A stretch of DNA of 64,000 nucleotides, from positions 40,744-104,743 of the forward strand of contig NZ_JACDRR010000023.1 of NCBI RefSeq assembly GCF_013449375.1, in the 5' to 3' direction. This DNA is from Pectobacterium sp. CFBP8739 (GTDB lineage Bacteria > Pseudomonadota > Gammaproteobacteria > Enterobacterales > Enterobacteriaceae). The position numbers and the translations under genes were made by a program. The notes under the pieces were generated by a model. The model made no database searches and was not told the DNA's origin. It saw only the letters and a list, made by a program, of their open reading frames with translations. Shown here one piece after another: positions 37,092 to 51,329 of this stretch (the first letter of the stretch is position 1; every line of letters starts with the position of its first letter).

Positions 37092-37120
37092 ATCTCGGCG
37101 TATAGCATATGCTTAAATGC

Positions 37121-37153
37121 AAAAAGGCCAGTCAGTGTGAACTGACTGGCCTT
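37121..37153 (-). terminator. ATP synthase operon terminator
   Basis: AAGGCCAGTCAGT pairs perfectly with ACTGACTGGCCTT around a GTGA loop; on the minus strand TTTTT follows. It is 22 bases past the atpC stop. Confidence 0.94.
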
Positions 37154-37174
37154 CAATTATTGCACGCTTATCTG

Positions 37175-37594
37175 TTACATCGCTTTTCTGGTCAGCTCGA
37201 TAACGCGCAGCTTCGCAATCGCTTTGCTCAGCTCTGCGGAAGCCTGAGCATAATCCACATCGCCATGCGAATTACGGATATGATCTTCAGCTTTGCGTTT
37301 CGCTTCCAGCGCACGTGCTTCATCCAGATCCTGCCCACGGATAGCAGTATCAGACAGTACGGTAACCGTATTCGGTTGCACCTCAAGAATGCCACCAGAA
37401 AGATAAATATACTCTTCATCACCGTGCTGCTTAACGATACGAACCATACCAGGCTTAATGGCAGTAAGCAGAGGGGCATGTCCCGGATAAATACCCAGTT
37501 CGCCTTCGCTCCCCGTTACCTGGATCTTCTGCACCAGACCGGAGAACATTTGCTGTTCTGCACTCACGACATCCAGATGGTAAGTCATAGCCAT
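37175..37594 (-). CDS. atpC: ATP synthase F1 epsilon subunit
   Basis: 139 aa. Beta-sandwich N-domain ([40 protein letters not shown]) and a helical C-terminal hairpin. Part of the central stalk; inhibits ATP hydrolysis. Last gene of the operon, 19 bases after atpD. Confidence 0.97.
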   Translation of the reverse strand: MAMTYHLDVVSAEQQMFSGLVQKIQVTGSEGELGIYPGHAPLLTAIKPGMVRIVKQHGDEEYIYLSGGILEVQPNTVTVLSDTAIRGQDLDEARALEAKRKAEDHIRNSHGDVDYAQASAELSKAIAKLRVIELTRKAM

Positions 37595-37613
37595 GTCACC
37601 CTCCTACAAGGCG

Positions 37614-39907
<2,294 letters not shown>

Positions 39908-39959
39908 CTTTGCTTCTCCTCAAAGCCTTGCGGCCTGCTTTACAGCAGGCCACCGGGCG

Positions 39960-41501
39960 TTACCAGGACTGGGTTGCCTTAAAAGTATCGAGGATGCCTT
40001 TAAATTTGCCCTCGATCTCATCGTTATAAGCGCCAGTTTGGTCGATTTGTTGCAGAAGTTCGCCATGCTCACGATCGGCGTAAGCCAGCAGTGCCGCTTC
40101 AAAGCTACCGACTTTCGACAGCTCAACATCTTCCAGATAACCACGTTCCGCCGCAAACAGAACCAGAGACTGCTGTGCGACAGACATCGGCGCATACTGT
40201 TTCTGCTTCAACAGCTCGGTCACTTTCTGACCGTGGCTCAACTGCTTACGGGTTGCATCATCAAGATCGGAAGCGAACTGAGAGAATGCCGCCAGTTCAC
40301 GGTACTGTGCCAGAGCGGTACGAATACCACCGGACAGTTTCTTCATGATCTTGGTCTGTGCTGCACCACCCACACGGGATACGGAGATCCCTGGGTTAAC
40401 CGCAGGACGGATACCGGCGTTAAACAGGTTGGATTCCAAGAAGATCTGACCATCGGTAATAGAAATTACGTTGGTCGGAACGAACGCAGAAACGTCACCT
40501 GCTTGCGTTTCGATGATCGGCAGAGCGGTCAACGAACCGGTTTTCCCCTTCACTTCACCCTTGGTGAATGCTTCAACGTAATCGGCGTTAACGCGCGATG
40601 CACGCTCCAGCAAGCGGGAGTGGAGATAGAAAACGTCACCAGGATAAGCTTCACGACCTGGCGGACGACGGAGCAGCAGAGAAATCTGACGATAAGCAAC
40701 GGCCTGTTTAGACAGGTCATCATAAATAATCAGCGCATCTTCACCACGGTCGCGGAAATACTCACCCATTGCACAACCAGCGTATGGCGCCAGATATTGC
40801 AGAGCAGCAGACTCAGACGCGGTAGCAACGACAACAATGGTGTTTTCCAGTGCGCCATGCTCTTCCAGTTTACGTACCACGTTAGAAATCGTGGAGGCTT
40901 TCTGGCCGATAGCGACGTACACACATTTGATGCCGGAATCACGCTGGTTGATGATGGCATCGATAGCCAGCGCGGTTTTACCCGTCTGACGGTCACCGAT
41001 AATCAGCTCACGCTGACCACGACCGATTGGAATCATGGCGTCAACGGACTTATAGCCCGTTTGTACCGGCTCATCAACGGATTGACGTTCGATAACGCCA
41101 GGCGCAATCGCTTCAACCGCAGAGAAACCGTCGTGATCCAGTGCGCCTTTACCGTCAATCGGTGCGCCCAGCGTGTTGACCACACGGCCCAGCAGGCCAC
41201 GGCCAACGGGAACTTCAAGAATACGGCCGGTGCATTTTACTTTCATGCCTTCAGCCAGATCCGCATACGGACCCATAACTACCGCACCAACGGAGTCGCG
41301 CTCCAGGTTCAGTGCGATCGCATAACGGTTACCCGGCAGAGAGATCATCTCTCCCTGCATCACGTCTGCCAGACCGTGGACGCGGATGATTCCGTCACTG
41401 ACGGAAACAATAGTACCTTCATTGTGAGCTTCGCTCACCACATTGAACTGAGCAATGCGCTGCTTGATCAGTTCGCTGATTTCGGTGGAATTCAGTTGCA
41501 T
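39960..41501 (-). CDS. atpA: ATP synthase F1 alpha subunit
   Basis: 513 aa, the same length as in E. coli. Non-catalytic nucleotide-binding subunit: Walker [14 protein letters not shown] and the catalytic arginine region [26 protein letters not shown] at the N-terminus binds delta. A 610-codon antisense open frame covers it and is rejected below. Confidence 0.98.
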   Translation of the reverse strand: MQLNSTEISELIKQRIAQFNVVSEAHNEGTIVSVSDGIIRVHGLADVMQGEMISLPGNRYAIALNLERDSVGAVVMGPYADLAEGMKVKCTGRILEVPVGRGLLGRVVNTLGAPIDGKGALDHDGFSAVEAIAPGVIERQSVDEPVQTGYKSVDAMIPIGRGQRELIIGDRQTGKTALAIDAIINQRDSGIKCVYVAIGQKASTISNVVRKLEEHGALENTIVVVATASESAALQYLAPYAGCAMGEYFRDRGEDALIIYDDLSKQAVAYRQISLLLRRPPGREAYPGDVFYLHSRLLERASRVNADYVEAFTKGEVKGKTGSLTALPIIETQAGDVSAFVPTNVISITDGQIFLESNLFNAGIRPAVNPGISVSRVGGAAQTKIMKKLSGGIRTALAQYRELAAFSQFASDLDDATRKQLSHGQKVTELLKQKQYAPMSVAQQSLVLFAAERGYLEDVELSKVGSFEAALLAYADREHGELLQQIDQTGAYNDEIEGKFKGILDTFKATQSW

Positions 41502-41513
41502 GCTCCAGTCCCC

Positions 41514-42047
41514 TTAAGACTGCAAGACGTCTGCCAGACGTTCCAGACGACCGCGAATGCTGCCATCTATCACCATATCGCCCGCGCGGATAACCACGCC
41601 GGCCATGACAGACTTATCAATTTTGCAATTCAGCTTCACTTTGCGTGACAGACGTTTTTCCATAGCGGCAGCGATCTTCGACAGCTGCTGCTCACTCAAC
41701 GTGTTGGCAGAAATCACATCGACGTCAACCGTCGATTCCAGTGCTGCCCGCAGTTGAATAAATTGTTCCAGCACTTCAGGAAGTACCGGTAAACGTCCGT
41801 TTTCGGCCATCACCCTAATCAGGTTCTGACCGGCTTCATCAAGTTGATCACCACAAACGGCAATAAACGTTTTCGCCAGCTCAATCGGTGCAACCGCACC
41901 GGAAAGCAGCTCGGCAATCTGCTCATTGCGCGCTACTTCGGCCGAAAACGCCAGCATGTTCTGCCAGCGATCCAAGGCCTGATTCTCAACCGCAAAGTCA
42001 AAAGCTGCTTTGGCGTAGGGGCGAGCTACCGTGACAAATTCAGACAT
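41514..42047 (-). CDS. atpH: ATP synthase F1 delta subunit
   Basis: 177 aa, [19 protein letters not shown] start is typical. Connects the peripheral stalk to the top of F1. 14 bases after atpF. Confidence 0.97.
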   Translation of the reverse strand: MSEFVTVARPYAKAAFDFAVENQALDRWQNMLAFSAEVARNEQIAELLSGAVAPIELAKTFIAVCGDQLDEAGQNLIRVMAENGRLPVLPEVLEQFIQLRAALESTVDVDVISANTLSEQQLSKIAAAMEKRLSRKVKLNCKIDKSVMAGVVIRAGDMVIDGSIRGRLERLADVLQS

Positions 42048-42061
42048 CAGCCCCTCCCTCC

Positions 42062-42532
42062 TTACAGTTCAGCGACCAGTTTATCAACGATGTCGCTGTT
42101 AGCAGCTTCATCCACGGAACGTTCAATAATTTTCTCGGCACCGGCAATCGCCAATACGGCAACTTGCTTACGCAGCTCTTCACGAGCGCGTTTACGTTCG
42201 GCTTCAATTTCAGCCTGCGCCTGCGCCACAATCTTGTTACGTTCAGCTTCCGCTTCAGCTTTCGCCTCATCCAGGATCTGAGCTCGGCGTTTGTTCGCCT
42301 GCTCGATGATAACCTGAGCATCCGCTTTGGCTTTCTTCAGTTGATCTGTCGCATTGGCCTGAGCCAAGTTCAAATCTTTTTTGGCACGTTCAGCAGAAGC
42401 CAGACCGTCAGCAATTTCTTTCTGACGTTTCTCGATGGCTGCCATCATAGGCGGCCATACATACTTCATGCAGAACCAGACAAACAGGACGAACGCAATG
42501 GCCTGGCCGAGGATTGTTGCATTAATATTCAC
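42062..42532 (-). CDS. atpF: ATP synthase Fo b subunit
   Basis: 156 aa. One N-terminal membrane helix ([23 protein letters not shown]) then a long charged coiled coil, rich in alternating Ala, Glu, Lys and Arg, forming the peripheral stalk. Confidence 0.97.
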   Translation of the reverse strand: MNINATILGQAIAFVLFVWFCMKYVWPPMMAAIEKRQKEIADGLASAERAKKDLNLAQANATDQLKKAKADAQVIIEQANKRRAQILDEAKAEAEAERNKIVAQAQAEIEAERKRAREELRKQVAVLAIAGAEKIIERSVDEAANSDIVDKLVAEL

Positions 42533-42595
42533 AGCACAATGCCTCTTTCAAAGTTAAATAAGTTGATGTTTTAACCTCAGCAGAAAACATTCTGC

Positions 42596-42853
<258 letters not shown>

Positions 42854-42884
42854 TCAGTTAAAAACGTTATTTGTTGAAAGAAAA

Positions 42885-44091
<1,207 letters not shown>

Positions 44092-44184
44092 GACGTTTGC
44101 TCTCTCCGTACCTTTTCAGAGGTATACCGAATGACGTATAAAACTGCCTTTACACCATTGAGTCAAGCAGCAAAAAACGAGCAA

Positions 44185-44212
44185 ATTATACGGGTCATAC
44201 CTGCGAATTCAA
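44185..44212 (-). promoter_or_regulatory. Candidate atp operon promoter
   Basis: On the minus strand TTGAAT (44207-44212) is 16 bases from TATAAT (44185-44190), giving a strong sigma-70 promoter about 95 bases upstream of the atpI start. Confidence 0.7.
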
Positions 44213-44326
44213 TCGATAAGTAGCGAAAAGGTGAACAATTATTTAAATTTCTTTCTGAAGCCCCGTTTTTACTAACAATCATCCCTGATCATGTCTGGTG
44301 TAATTAATTTCTAAAGGCCTCTAATC

Positions 44327-44342
44327 TGTGATGTGACTCACA
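44327..44342. promoter_or_regulatory. Consensus CRP site upstream of atp operon
   Basis: TGTGATGTGACTCACA is an exact TGTGA-N6-TCACA core, flanked by A/T-rich positions. It is about 115 bases upstream of the candidate atp -35 element. Confidence 0.75.
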
Positions 44343-44639
44343 TAAAAGGCTTTTCGACTATTTACAACAGAACGTGTTTTTTTTTGTTCTCAGCAAAATA
44401 AGTCATTTATTTTATTTAATTTCAATAATTTATAAAAATATCAATTCAAAAAACGCAACAAACAACGTTTCAACCGCCTATTGACATTATTGATATCGTT
44501 TTTTTACTCAATTAACACAAAAATAACTAAATTTTGATGCCGATGATTTATTTTCGTTCGTTATTATTCAGTGCGAAAGCAAAAGGACGGCGCTGAAAAA
44601 ACGAAGATGTAAAATTTCAGTGATCGTGATGCGTTCTGG

Positions 44640-44672
44640 AACGTTGCCACCGATAAACGAGGTGGTAACGTT
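44640..44672. repeat. Inverted repeat downstream of rsmG
   Basis: AACGTTGCCACC (44640-44651) pairs with GGTGGTAACGTT (44661-44672) across a 9-base loop with one G-T pair. No T-tract follows on either strand; operator or mRNA stem are equally possible. Confidence 0.6.
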
Positions 44673-44714
44673 ACACGCAATATTTAGTTATAATTTTTTT
44701 GATAAAAAACAAAA

Positions 44715-45335
44715 TTAGTTTGGTTTAAGCACGACCAAATGGCGCTCACCTTCCAGTTCGGGAACCGATAAGCGAACGACCTGATCCAATAGGACACCTT
44801 GTGGCAAGGATGACAATTCATCCTCTGGAAGTACGCCTTTTAGCGCATAAAATCGCCCTGTCGATCTGGCTGGAAGATGGTTGCACCAGCTAATCATGTC
44901 ATGCAGAGAAGCAAATGCCCGGCTGATCACGCCATCAAAAGGCGGCTCTGCCGGAAATTCTTCAACGCGACTTTGCACCGGTGTGATGTTTTCAAGTTGC
45001 AGTTCATGCTGAACCTGACGCAGGAAACGTACGCGCTTACCCAGGCTATCCAGCAAGGTAAAGTGCGAATCAGGACGAACAATCGCTAATGGAATCCCCG
45101 GCAACCCTGGTCCCGTTCCGACATCGATAAAACGTTGCCCGTGTAAATGCGGCTCAACCACGATACTGTCCATGATATGACGGACAAGCATTTGCTGCGG
45201 ATCGCGTACAGACGTCAGGTTGTAAGCTTTGTTCCACTTATTCAGCATATCAACATACTGTATCAGAAGATTTTTTTGCTTATCTGAAATCACAATACCA
45301 GCCGCGTTTAGCAGATTATCGAGTGTGTTGCGCAC
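44715..45335 (-). CDS. rsmG: 16S rRNA m7G527 methyltransferase
   Basis: 206 aa, GTG start at 45335. SAM-binding [17 protein letters not shown] is intact; [13 protein letters not shown] and [12 protein letters not shown] follow. Methylates G527 of 16S rRNA. Follows mnmG, with a terminator-like stem at 45374-45395 between. Confidence 0.96.
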   Translation of the reverse strand: MRNTLDNLLNAAGIVISDKQKNLLIQYVDMLNKWNKAYNLTSVRDPQQMLVRHIMDSIVVEPHLHGQRFIDVGTGPGLPGIPLAIVRPDSHFTLLDSLGKRVRFLRQVQHELQLENITPVQSRVEEFPAEPPFDGVISRAFASLHDMISWCNHLPARSTGRFYALKGVLPEDELSSLPQGVLLDQVVRLSVPELEGERHLVVLKPN

Positions 45336-45373
45336 AATAAGATCCCGATGAAAAATATGAGGTTAATAATAAA

Positions 45374-45395
45374 AATAGCCGGATAACCGGCTATT
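45374..45395 (-). terminator. mnmG-rsmG intergenic terminator
   Basis: AATAGCCGG, loop ATAA, CCGGCTATT; on the minus strand followed by TTTATTATT. Probably partial, since rsmG is normally co-transcribed. Confidence 0.75.
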
Positions 45396-45417
45396 TAGGG
45401 GATAAGTTTACCTTAAA

Positions 45418-47307
45418 TCAGGCGCTGCGGCGCAGCAGACCCTGTTTTTTAAGCCAGATCAGCAGAATGGAAATTGCCGCAGGCGTAATACCGGAAATCC
45501 GTGAAGCCTGACCGATAGACGACGGTTTGTGATCGTTCAGTTTTGCGATCACCTCGTTGGACAAGCCGTTAACCTGTTTGTAATCCAGATCGGCAGGCAG
45601 CAACGTATTTTCATTACGCAGCTGTTTCTCAATTTCATCCTGTTGACGAGCAATATACCCTTCGTATTTGACCTGAATTTCAACCTGTTCGGCAGCCTGC
45701 TCGTCGGTTAATCCCGGAGCAAACAGCGGCAACGCAGTAAGCTGGACGTAATCCACTTCCGGGCGACGCAGCAGCTCTTCACCGTTTGCTTCGCGCGACA
45801 ATGGCGTTTTCAGCAGCGAGTTAACTTGCTCTAACTGCTCAGACTGTGGGTGAACGTGAATATCGCGCAGGCGTTGACGCTCTTTTTCAATACTCTCAAG
45901 TTTCTCGTTGAAACGCGCCCAGCGATGATCGTCAACCATACCCAGCTCGCGACCGATCTCAGTCAAACGCAGATCGGCGTTATCTTCGCGCAGCATCAAA
46001 CGATACTCGGCACGCGACGTAAACATACGGTAGGGTTCTTTGGTTCCCAACGTACAGAGATCGTCAACCAGTACGCCAAGATAGGCCTGATCGCGACGAG
46101 GTGACCAGCCTTCCTTATCGGCAGCTAATCGAGCCGCATTCAGCCCAGCCAACATGCCCTGGGCAGCGGCTTCTTCGTATCCTGTTGTGCCGTTGATTTG
46201 GCCGGCGAAGAACAGGCCATGAACAAATTTGTTTTCCAGCGTCGGCTTCAGATCGCGGGGATCAAAGAAATCGTACTCAATGGCGTAACCAGGGCGAACA
46301 ATACGTGCATTCTCCATCCCTGCCATTGAACGAACAATCTGCCACTGAACGTCAAACGGCAAACTGGTTGAAATCCCGTTAGGATAAATTTCATTGCTGG
46401 TCAGGCCTTCTGGCTCAAGAAAGATCTGATGAGTGTTTCGATCGGCAAAACGCATGACTTTGTCTTCGATCGATGGGCAATAACGCGGGCCGATCCCTTC
46501 GATGATCCCGGCATACATCGGGCTACGATCCAGATTATTACGGATCACATCATGGGTTTTCTCGTTGGTATGCGTGATGTAGCACGGCATTTGTGCCGGA
46601 TGCTGGCTCGCATTCCCTAGGAATGAGAAAACGGGCATTGGGTTGTCGCCGTGCTGTTGAGCCAACACGCTGAAATCGATCGTTCTGGCGTCAATACGCG
46701 GCGGAGTGCCGGTTTTCAAGCGGTTAACACGCAGAGGTAGCTCACGCAGGCGACGTGCCAGCGGAATAGAAGGTGGATCGCCTGCACGCCCGCCGCTGTA
46801 GTTGTCCAGCCCGATGTGAATCTTGCCGTCAAGGAAAGTGCCAACCGTTAATACGACGGCTTTTGCACGAAATTTTAGCCCCATTTGGGTTACTGCGCCC
46901 ACGACCCGATCGTTTTCCACAATCAGATCGTCAACAGCCTGCTGGAAGATCATCAGGTTGGGTTGATTCTCCAGCGCGGTGCGAACAGCCTGGCGATAGA
47001 GCACGCGATCCGCTTGTGCGCGAGTAGCTCTGACCGCTGGGCCTTTACTGCTGTTTAGTATCCTAAACTGTATACCGGCCTGATCGACAGCGCGCGCCAT
47101 CAACCCTCCCATGGCATCGATCTCTTTAACCAGATGGCCTTTGCCAATACCACCAATCGCCGGGTTACAAGACATTTGCCCCAACGTATCAATATTGTGT
47201 GTCAGTAAAAGCGTCTGTTGGCCCATTCGGGCAGAAGCCATCGCAGCTTCTGTTCCGGCATGACCGCCACCAATCACGATGACGTCAAAGGGATCTGGAT
47301 AAAACAT
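45418..47307 (-). CDS. mnmG: tRNA uridine 5-carboxymethylaminomethyl modification enzyme
   Basis: 629 aa from ATG 47307, the same length as E. coli GidA. FAD-binding [21 protein letters not shown] at the N-terminus; [23 protein letters not shown]-terminal helical domain ending [14 protein letters not shown]. Modifies the wobble uridine with MnmE. Transcribed away from oriC. Confidence 0.97.
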   Translation of the reverse strand: MFYPDPFDVIVIGGGHAGTEAAMASARMGQQTLLLTHNIDTLGQMSCNPAIGGIGKGHLVKEIDAMGGLMARAVDQAGIQFRILNSSKGPAVRATRAQADRVLYRQAVRTALENQPNLMIFQQAVDDLIVENDRVVGAVTQMGLKFRAKAVVLTVGTFLDGKIHIGLDNYSGGRAGDPPSIPLARRLRELPLRVNRLKTGTPPRIDARTIDFSVLAQQHGDNPMPVFSFLGNASQHPAQMPCYITHTNEKTHDVIRNNLDRSPMYAGIIEGIGPRYCPSIEDKVMRFADRNTHQIFLEPEGLTSNEIYPNGISTSLPFDVQWQIVRSMAGMENARIVRPGYAIEYDFFDPRDLKPTLENKFVHGLFFAGQINGTTGYEEAAAQGMLAGLNAARLAADKEGWSPRRDQAYLGVLVDDLCTLGTKEPYRMFTSRAEYRLMLREDNADLRLTEIGRELGMVDDHRWARFNEKLESIEKERQRLRDIHVHPQSEQLEQVNSLLKTPLSREANGEELLRRPEVDYVQLTALPLFAPGLTDEQAAEQVEIQVKYEGYIARQQDEIEKQLRNENTLLPADLDYKQVNGLSNEVIAKLNDHKPSSIGQASRISGITPAAISILLIWLKKQGLLRRSA

Positions 47308-47410
47308 GGTACTGCTCCTCGCATTATTGCGAATGATGAGTGGAGAACGATCGTTATTTGCCTTGGGGTGGAGGATTCTACTCAACTTTGAGCCAACGAC
47401 CAAGTCCGTT

Positions 47411-47676
47411 GGATCCTCGTTAATTAAAGAAAGATCTTTTTATTTAAAGATCTCTTTATTAGATCTCTTATTAGGATCGTCTGGTTGTGTGGATAAGTGA
47501 TTATTCACATTAAAGATCAAGAGAATGGCGTTGATCCTTACCTGTGAATGATCGGTGATCTTGGCCAGTATAAGCTGGGATCTTAATGTGGGTTTATGCA
47601 CAGGACAAAAAACGAACTCGGGTTGTTATTGGGATAACTACTGCTTTTACACCTGAATTAAGTATAGTTATCCACA
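47411..47676. other. oriC: Chromosomal replication origin oriC
   Basis: Between mnmG and mioC, as in E. coli. Three tandem 13-mers of the GATCTNTTTATTT type occur at 47433-47445, 47449-47461 and 47462-47474. DnaA boxes are R1 TGTGGATAA (47488-47496), R2-like TTATGCACA (47594-47602), R3-like TTGGGATAA (47629-47637) and R4 TTATCCACA (47668-47676). Ten GATC sites fall in about 200 bases, for SeqA and Dam. Site of DnaA-driven unwinding; the reader on either side is the start of the two replichores. Confidence 0.97.
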
Positions 47677-47692
47677 TTCAACTGCTGATTAT

Positions 47693-48142
47693 TTAATCGA
47701 TATTGAGTAAATCAACCCACGATCCTAACCATTCTTCAGCCGGATCTTCAGGAACCTGATGCTGGGTGATGTCGATCTCAAGGATATCACCGATCCGTTT
47801 CGCCCCCAGTTGGGTCAGCACACGATCCGCGGTTTGGATCGCGCCACAAAACGTGTCGTACTCGCTGCTGCCGATCCCTACCGCACCGAAGCTCACCTGA
47901 GAAAGATCGGGCTTCTGCTGTTCCAATTGGTCAAACAGCGCTTTCAGGTTGTCAGGAAACTCCCCTGCACCGTGGGTGGACGTCACCAGCAGCCACACAC
48001 CGCTTGTAGACAGTGCATCAAGCTCAGGACCGTGCAGAAGTTCAGTGGAAAAATCATCCTTCTCCAGCAGTTCAGCCAAATGCTCTGCGACGTATTCGGC
48101 GCTGCCAAGGGTACTGCCACTGATCAAGGTAATGTCTGCCAT
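47693..48142 (-). CDS. mioC: FMN-binding flavodoxin-like protein MioC
   Basis: 149 aa from ATG 48142. Flavodoxin fold: SGSTLGSAEYVAEHL phosphate loop, STHGAGEFPDNL and GIGSSEYDTFCGA. Transcription toward oriC can affect initiation in E. coli. A DnaA box sits in its promoter (48202-48210). Confidence 0.95.
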   Translation of the reverse strand: MADITLISGSTLGSAEYVAEHLAELLEKDDFSTELLHGPELDALSTSGVWLLVTSTHGAGEFPDNLKALFDQLEQQKPDLSQVSFGAVGIGSSEYDTFCGAIQTADRVLTQLGAKRIGDILEIDITQHQVPEDPAEEWLGSWVDLLNID

Positions 48143-48201
48143 AGCGATCCCATCCGATAAAAGACGGGACATTGTACGCTGTGATCTGGCTGGGATCTAC
48201 C

Positions 48202-48210
48202 TGTGGATAA
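48202..48210 (+). promoter_or_regulatory. DnaA box in mioC promoter
   Basis: TGTGGATAA, the perfect DnaA box, 60 bases upstream of the mioC start. In E. coli a DnaA box at this place lets DnaA repress mioC. Confidence 0.8.
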
Positions 48211-48231
48211 TATGGGTATAGGAAAAAAGCA

Positions 48232-48693
48232 TTACGGCGCGATCGTCCGCATGATGGGGTTTTGCAGGGAGATGAGTGTTTCGGTGGACTGAATTTCATC
48301 AATTGTTTGGATCTTGTTGATAAGTACATGTTGCAGCGCTTCTATCGAGCGGCACATGACTTTAATAAAGATGCTGTAATGTCCGGTGGTGTAGTAGGCC
48401 TCGACCACTTCTTCCAGATTGTTCAGCTTCTCCAGTGCCGAGGGATAATCTTTGGCGCTTTTCAGAATGATGCCGATAAAGCAGCACACGTCATAGCCCA
48501 GCTGTTTTGGGTTCACGTCCAGACGTGTACCAACAATGATGCCCGCCTGTTTCATTTTTTCCACTCGAACGTGGATAGTTCCAGGACTGACGGAAAACTG
48601 TTTTGCCAGTTCGGCATACGGGGTACGTGCATTTTCCATTAAGGCGGAAAGAATGCCGCGATCGAGATTATCGATCTGATAAATTTCTGCCAC
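48232..48693 (-). CDS. asnC: Asparagine-responsive Lrp/AsnC-family regulator
   Basis: 153 aa. HTH (LDRGILSALMENARTPYAELAKQFSVSPGTIHVRVEKM) then the RAM ligand domain (CFIGIILKSAKDYPSALEKL, GHYSIFIKVMCRSIEALQHVL). Activates the divergent asnA when asparagine is low; the 152-base gap is shared regulatory DNA. Confidence 0.95.
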   Translation of the reverse strand: MAEIYQIDNLDRGILSALMENARTPYAELAKQFSVSPGTIHVRVEKMKQAGIIVGTRLDVNPKQLGYDVCCFIGIILKSAKDYPSALEKLNNLEEVVEAYYTTGHYSIFIKVMCRSIEALQHVLINKIQTIDEIQSTETLISLQNPIMRTIAP

Positions 48694-48845
48694 TTTGAGC
48701 CTCCTATTTTAGCGAATAATGATTTTATACCGCTATAAAATGACGGATTAAAAGCACAAGAGCAATTTATCCATAAGATTATTGAATGACTAGCGGTTTT
48801 TATTGCTTAATGAATAACTAAATACGATGAATAAGAGACGCGGCA

Positions 48846-49838
48846 ATGAAAAAGCAGTACATCGAAAAACAGCAGCAAATCAGCTTCGTTAAATCTTTCT
48901 TCTCCAGCCAACTGGAACAGCTTCTGGGATTGATTGAAGTTCAGGCACCTATTCTTAGCCGTATCGGTGATGGTACGCAGGATAACTTGTCCGGTACGGA
49001 AAAAGCGGTGCAGGTTAAGGTGAAAGCCCTGCCTGATGCCACATTTGAAGTGGTGCACTCACTGGCTAAATGGAAACGTAAAACGCTGGGCGCGTATGAT
49101 TTTAGTAGTGGTGAAGGCATTTATACCCATATGAAGGCGCTGCGCCCAGACGAAGATCGTCTGAGCCCGATACACTCGGTTTATGTCGATCAGTGGGATT
49201 GGGAGCGCGTGATGGGAGACGGTGAGCGTCATGCAGAGTACCTGAAATCGACGGTGATGCGTATTTATCAGGGTATCAAGGCGACAGAGGCTGCGGTTCA
49301 TCAGGCGTTTGGGATTCAGCCTTTCCTGCCAGAACAGATTCATTTTGTGCATACCGAAACGTTGCTGAAGCGCTACCCCGACCTGGATGCCAAAGGGCGT
49401 GAGCGAGCCATTGCGAAAGAACTGGGCGCTGTCTTCTTGATAGGGATTGGCGGCAAGTTGTCCAGCGGGCATTCTCACGATGTGCGTGCACCGGATTATG
49501 ATGACTGGACGACGCCTGGCGAGCAGGAACTAGCGGGGCTGAACGGCGATATCGTCGTGTGGAACCCAGTTCTGAACGATGCATTTGAGATTTCATCTAT
49601 GGGTATCCGCGTGGATGCAGAGGCGTTAACACGCCAGTTGGCGCTGACACAGGATGAAGAACGTCTGAAACTGGAATGGCATCAGGCGCTGCTGCGCGGT
49701 GAGATGCCGCAAACGATCGGCGGGGGAATCGGTCAGTCTCGCCTAGTCATGCTGCTGCTGCAATTGTCGCACATTGGTCAGGTTCAGTGCGGCGTATGGC
49801 CACAGCCACTGCATGAGTCAGTTTCCGGTCTGCTTTAA
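48846..49838 (+). CDS. asnA: Asparagine synthetase A, ammonia-dependent
   Basis: 330 aa class II synthetase-fold enzyme making asparagine from aspartate, ammonia and ATP. Family motifs: [55 protein letters not shown] at the C-terminus. Divergent from asnC; convergent with viaA with no gap for a terminator. Confidence 0.97.
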   Translation: MKKQYIEKQQQISFVKSFFSSQLEQLLGLIEVQAPILSRIGDGTQDNLSGTEKAVQVKVKALPDATFEVVHSLAKWKRKTLGAYDFSSGEGIYTHMKALRPDEDRLSPIHSVYVDQWDWERVMGDGERHAEYLKSTVMRIYQGIKATEAAVHQAFGIQPFLPEQIHFVHTETLLKRYPDLDAKGRERAIAKELGAVFLIGIGGKLSSGHSHDVRAPDYDDWTTPGEQELAGLNGDIVVWNPVLNDAFEISSMGIRVDAEALTRQLALTQDEERLKLEWHQALLRGEMPQTIGGGIGQSRLVMLLLQLSHIGQVQCGVWPQPLHESVSGLL

Positions 49839-49839
49839 T

Positions 49840-51324
49840 TTAATGCGTTTTTCCGTGTTGCCAGCGGCGCATTAAACGGCTTTTTAATCCGGTATCAAAG
49901 CGCCAGATATGGTCAAAGATGCGCATGATGCCGGGTTTGCCGTGATCAGACATCGCTACAGCATGGAAACGGTGCTGTAGCTGCTTCTGGCGGCTTTTCA
50001 CCTTATCGACCACCTCATCCGGCAATCGCTGGGCAATAAAATCTGAAATCACCACTGCATCGGCATCATGCCAAAGTGCTTCATCCATCTTATCCAACAA
50101 CGCTGATAGACAGGCGCTCATATCCGTACCGCCACGGAAGGATTGGCTGAGAAAACGTATGGCTTGCTCTAATCCATCCGCAGACGTGAGTTCGTATTTC
50201 ACCACGCCGGTAGAAAACAGCATGATGTAACAACGGCGGTTATCGGCGAGCGCAATACGCATCAGCGCAAGGCAGAAGGCTTTGGCACAGCGCTCATTAA
50301 AGCCGCCCATCGAGCCTGACGTATCAACGCAGACGATAAACGGGCCACGCGGCTGTTGTTCATTTCGTTGATGAATCACAGGGCGTTCCATGACTTTCTC
50401 GCGCCAGCTCTCACCTTGTAAGCGATAGGTCAGCAGGCGATGTTCCAACAGACGACGATAAAACTCGAATTCCAGTTCGCTGATGCCCAAAGCAGCCAGC
50501 TCGGTTGGCATCAAGCGCAGAATGTCATCGCTCTGATGTATACCACTGACCTGTTCAGGCACGGTAGCGGGTTCTCTAACACTTACCCGAAAGGCTTTCT
50601 GTGGGGCATCTTTAGCTAGGATGGATTTGGTTTCCCTGCTGCGCCCCAGTTGTTCCGCCAGTTTCTGTAATTCTGGTTGGCGTTGTAAGAAAGCGCCAAA
50701 ATCCAATAACGGGCGAGGGTCGGTGTGAATACGCTGTGCTACGCTGAGATCCCAGAGTCTCCCCGCAGCGTTTTCATTTTCTGCCAAAATGGGTTCGAGC
50801 TTGCCACTTAGCGTCAGGCGTTGTTGTAGTTCATCCAGCAGAATTTCCCGTTCTTGTTCCATTAACTGCTGATGTAATGAAACCGTTTGCAAGGTGAGGC
50901 TTAAGCGCCAGCGCTGGAGAAAGAGCGCGTGAAGCCCATTGGTGAGCTTCTGTTTTAACGTTCGATATGGGGAAGGGGCGTCGATAAGCTGTGAAGCCTG
51001 GGCTATAAACGGTGATTCCACGGTGTTGAGCGTATCCATTATCTCAGGGAGGCGCGTCTGGAAAGTCTGATTGTCGAATGATAGTGAATGTTGATAGCAG
51101 CTAAACTCTTTTTCCAGCTCTGGAGGTATCTGGGTGGTACGCAGGCGCTGCTTTAACGTTTCTTTCCATTTGGGGAGATCGTTGAGTAATGATGACTTCA
51201 GGCTGGGGAATTTTTCAAAGAAGAACGTGATCTGTGGTGTCGCCAGCAGCGTCATAATTAGCTCATCCAGCAGCTCGTTTTCATCAATAGACAGAAGCAT
51301 TTCCAGTGATTCCAGCGTGATCAT
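49840..51324 (-). CDS. viaA: VWA-domain protein ViaA
   Basis: 494 aa from ATG 51324, 5 bases after ravA. C-terminal VWA domain with the MIDAS motif [10 protein letters not shown], then [12 protein letters not shown] and [12 protein letters not shown]. Partners the MoxR-type ATPase RavA in E. coli, linked to Fe-S and respiratory enzymes and aminoglycoside response. Confidence 0.94.
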   Translation of the reverse strand: MITLESLEMLLSIDENELLDELIMTLLATPQITFFFEKFPSLKSSLLNDLPKWKETLKQRLRTTQIPPELEKEFSCYQHSLSFDNQTFQTRLPEIMDTLNTVESPFIAQASQLIDAPSPYRTLKQKLTNGLHALFLQRWRLSLTLQTVSLHQQLMEQEREILLDELQQRLTLSGKLEPILAENENAAGRLWDLSVAQRIHTDPRPLLDFGAFLQRQPELQKLAEQLGRSRETKSILAKDAPQKAFRVSVREPATVPEQVSGIHQSDDILRLMPTELAALGISELEFEFYRRLLEHRLLTYRLQGESWREKVMERPVIHQRNEQQPRGPFIVCVDTSGSMGGFNERCAKAFCLALMRIALADNRRCYIMLFSTGVVKYELTSADGLEQAIRFLSQSFRGGTDMSACLSALLDKMDEALWHDADAVVISDFIAQRLPDEVVDKVKSRQKQLQHRFHAVAMSDHGKPGIMRIFDHIWRFDTGLKSRLMRRWQHGKTH

Positions 51325-51329
51325 TGGCG

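Larger units (their letters stand above)
44213..44714. other. Long AT-rich intergenic region between rsmG and atpI
   Basis: About 500 non-coding bases, very AT-rich around 44380-44520. No convincing small gene was found; a 19-codon frame (MPMIYFRSLL...) has no ribosome site. It holds a consensus CRP site (44327-44342) and a hairpin (44640-44672). Confidence 0.6.

Noticed and set aside
44540..44596. A 19-codon frame MPMIYFRSLL in the atp/rsmG gap
   Set aside because: No ribosome-binding site, no homology recognised, and AT-rich DNA gives short frames by chance.
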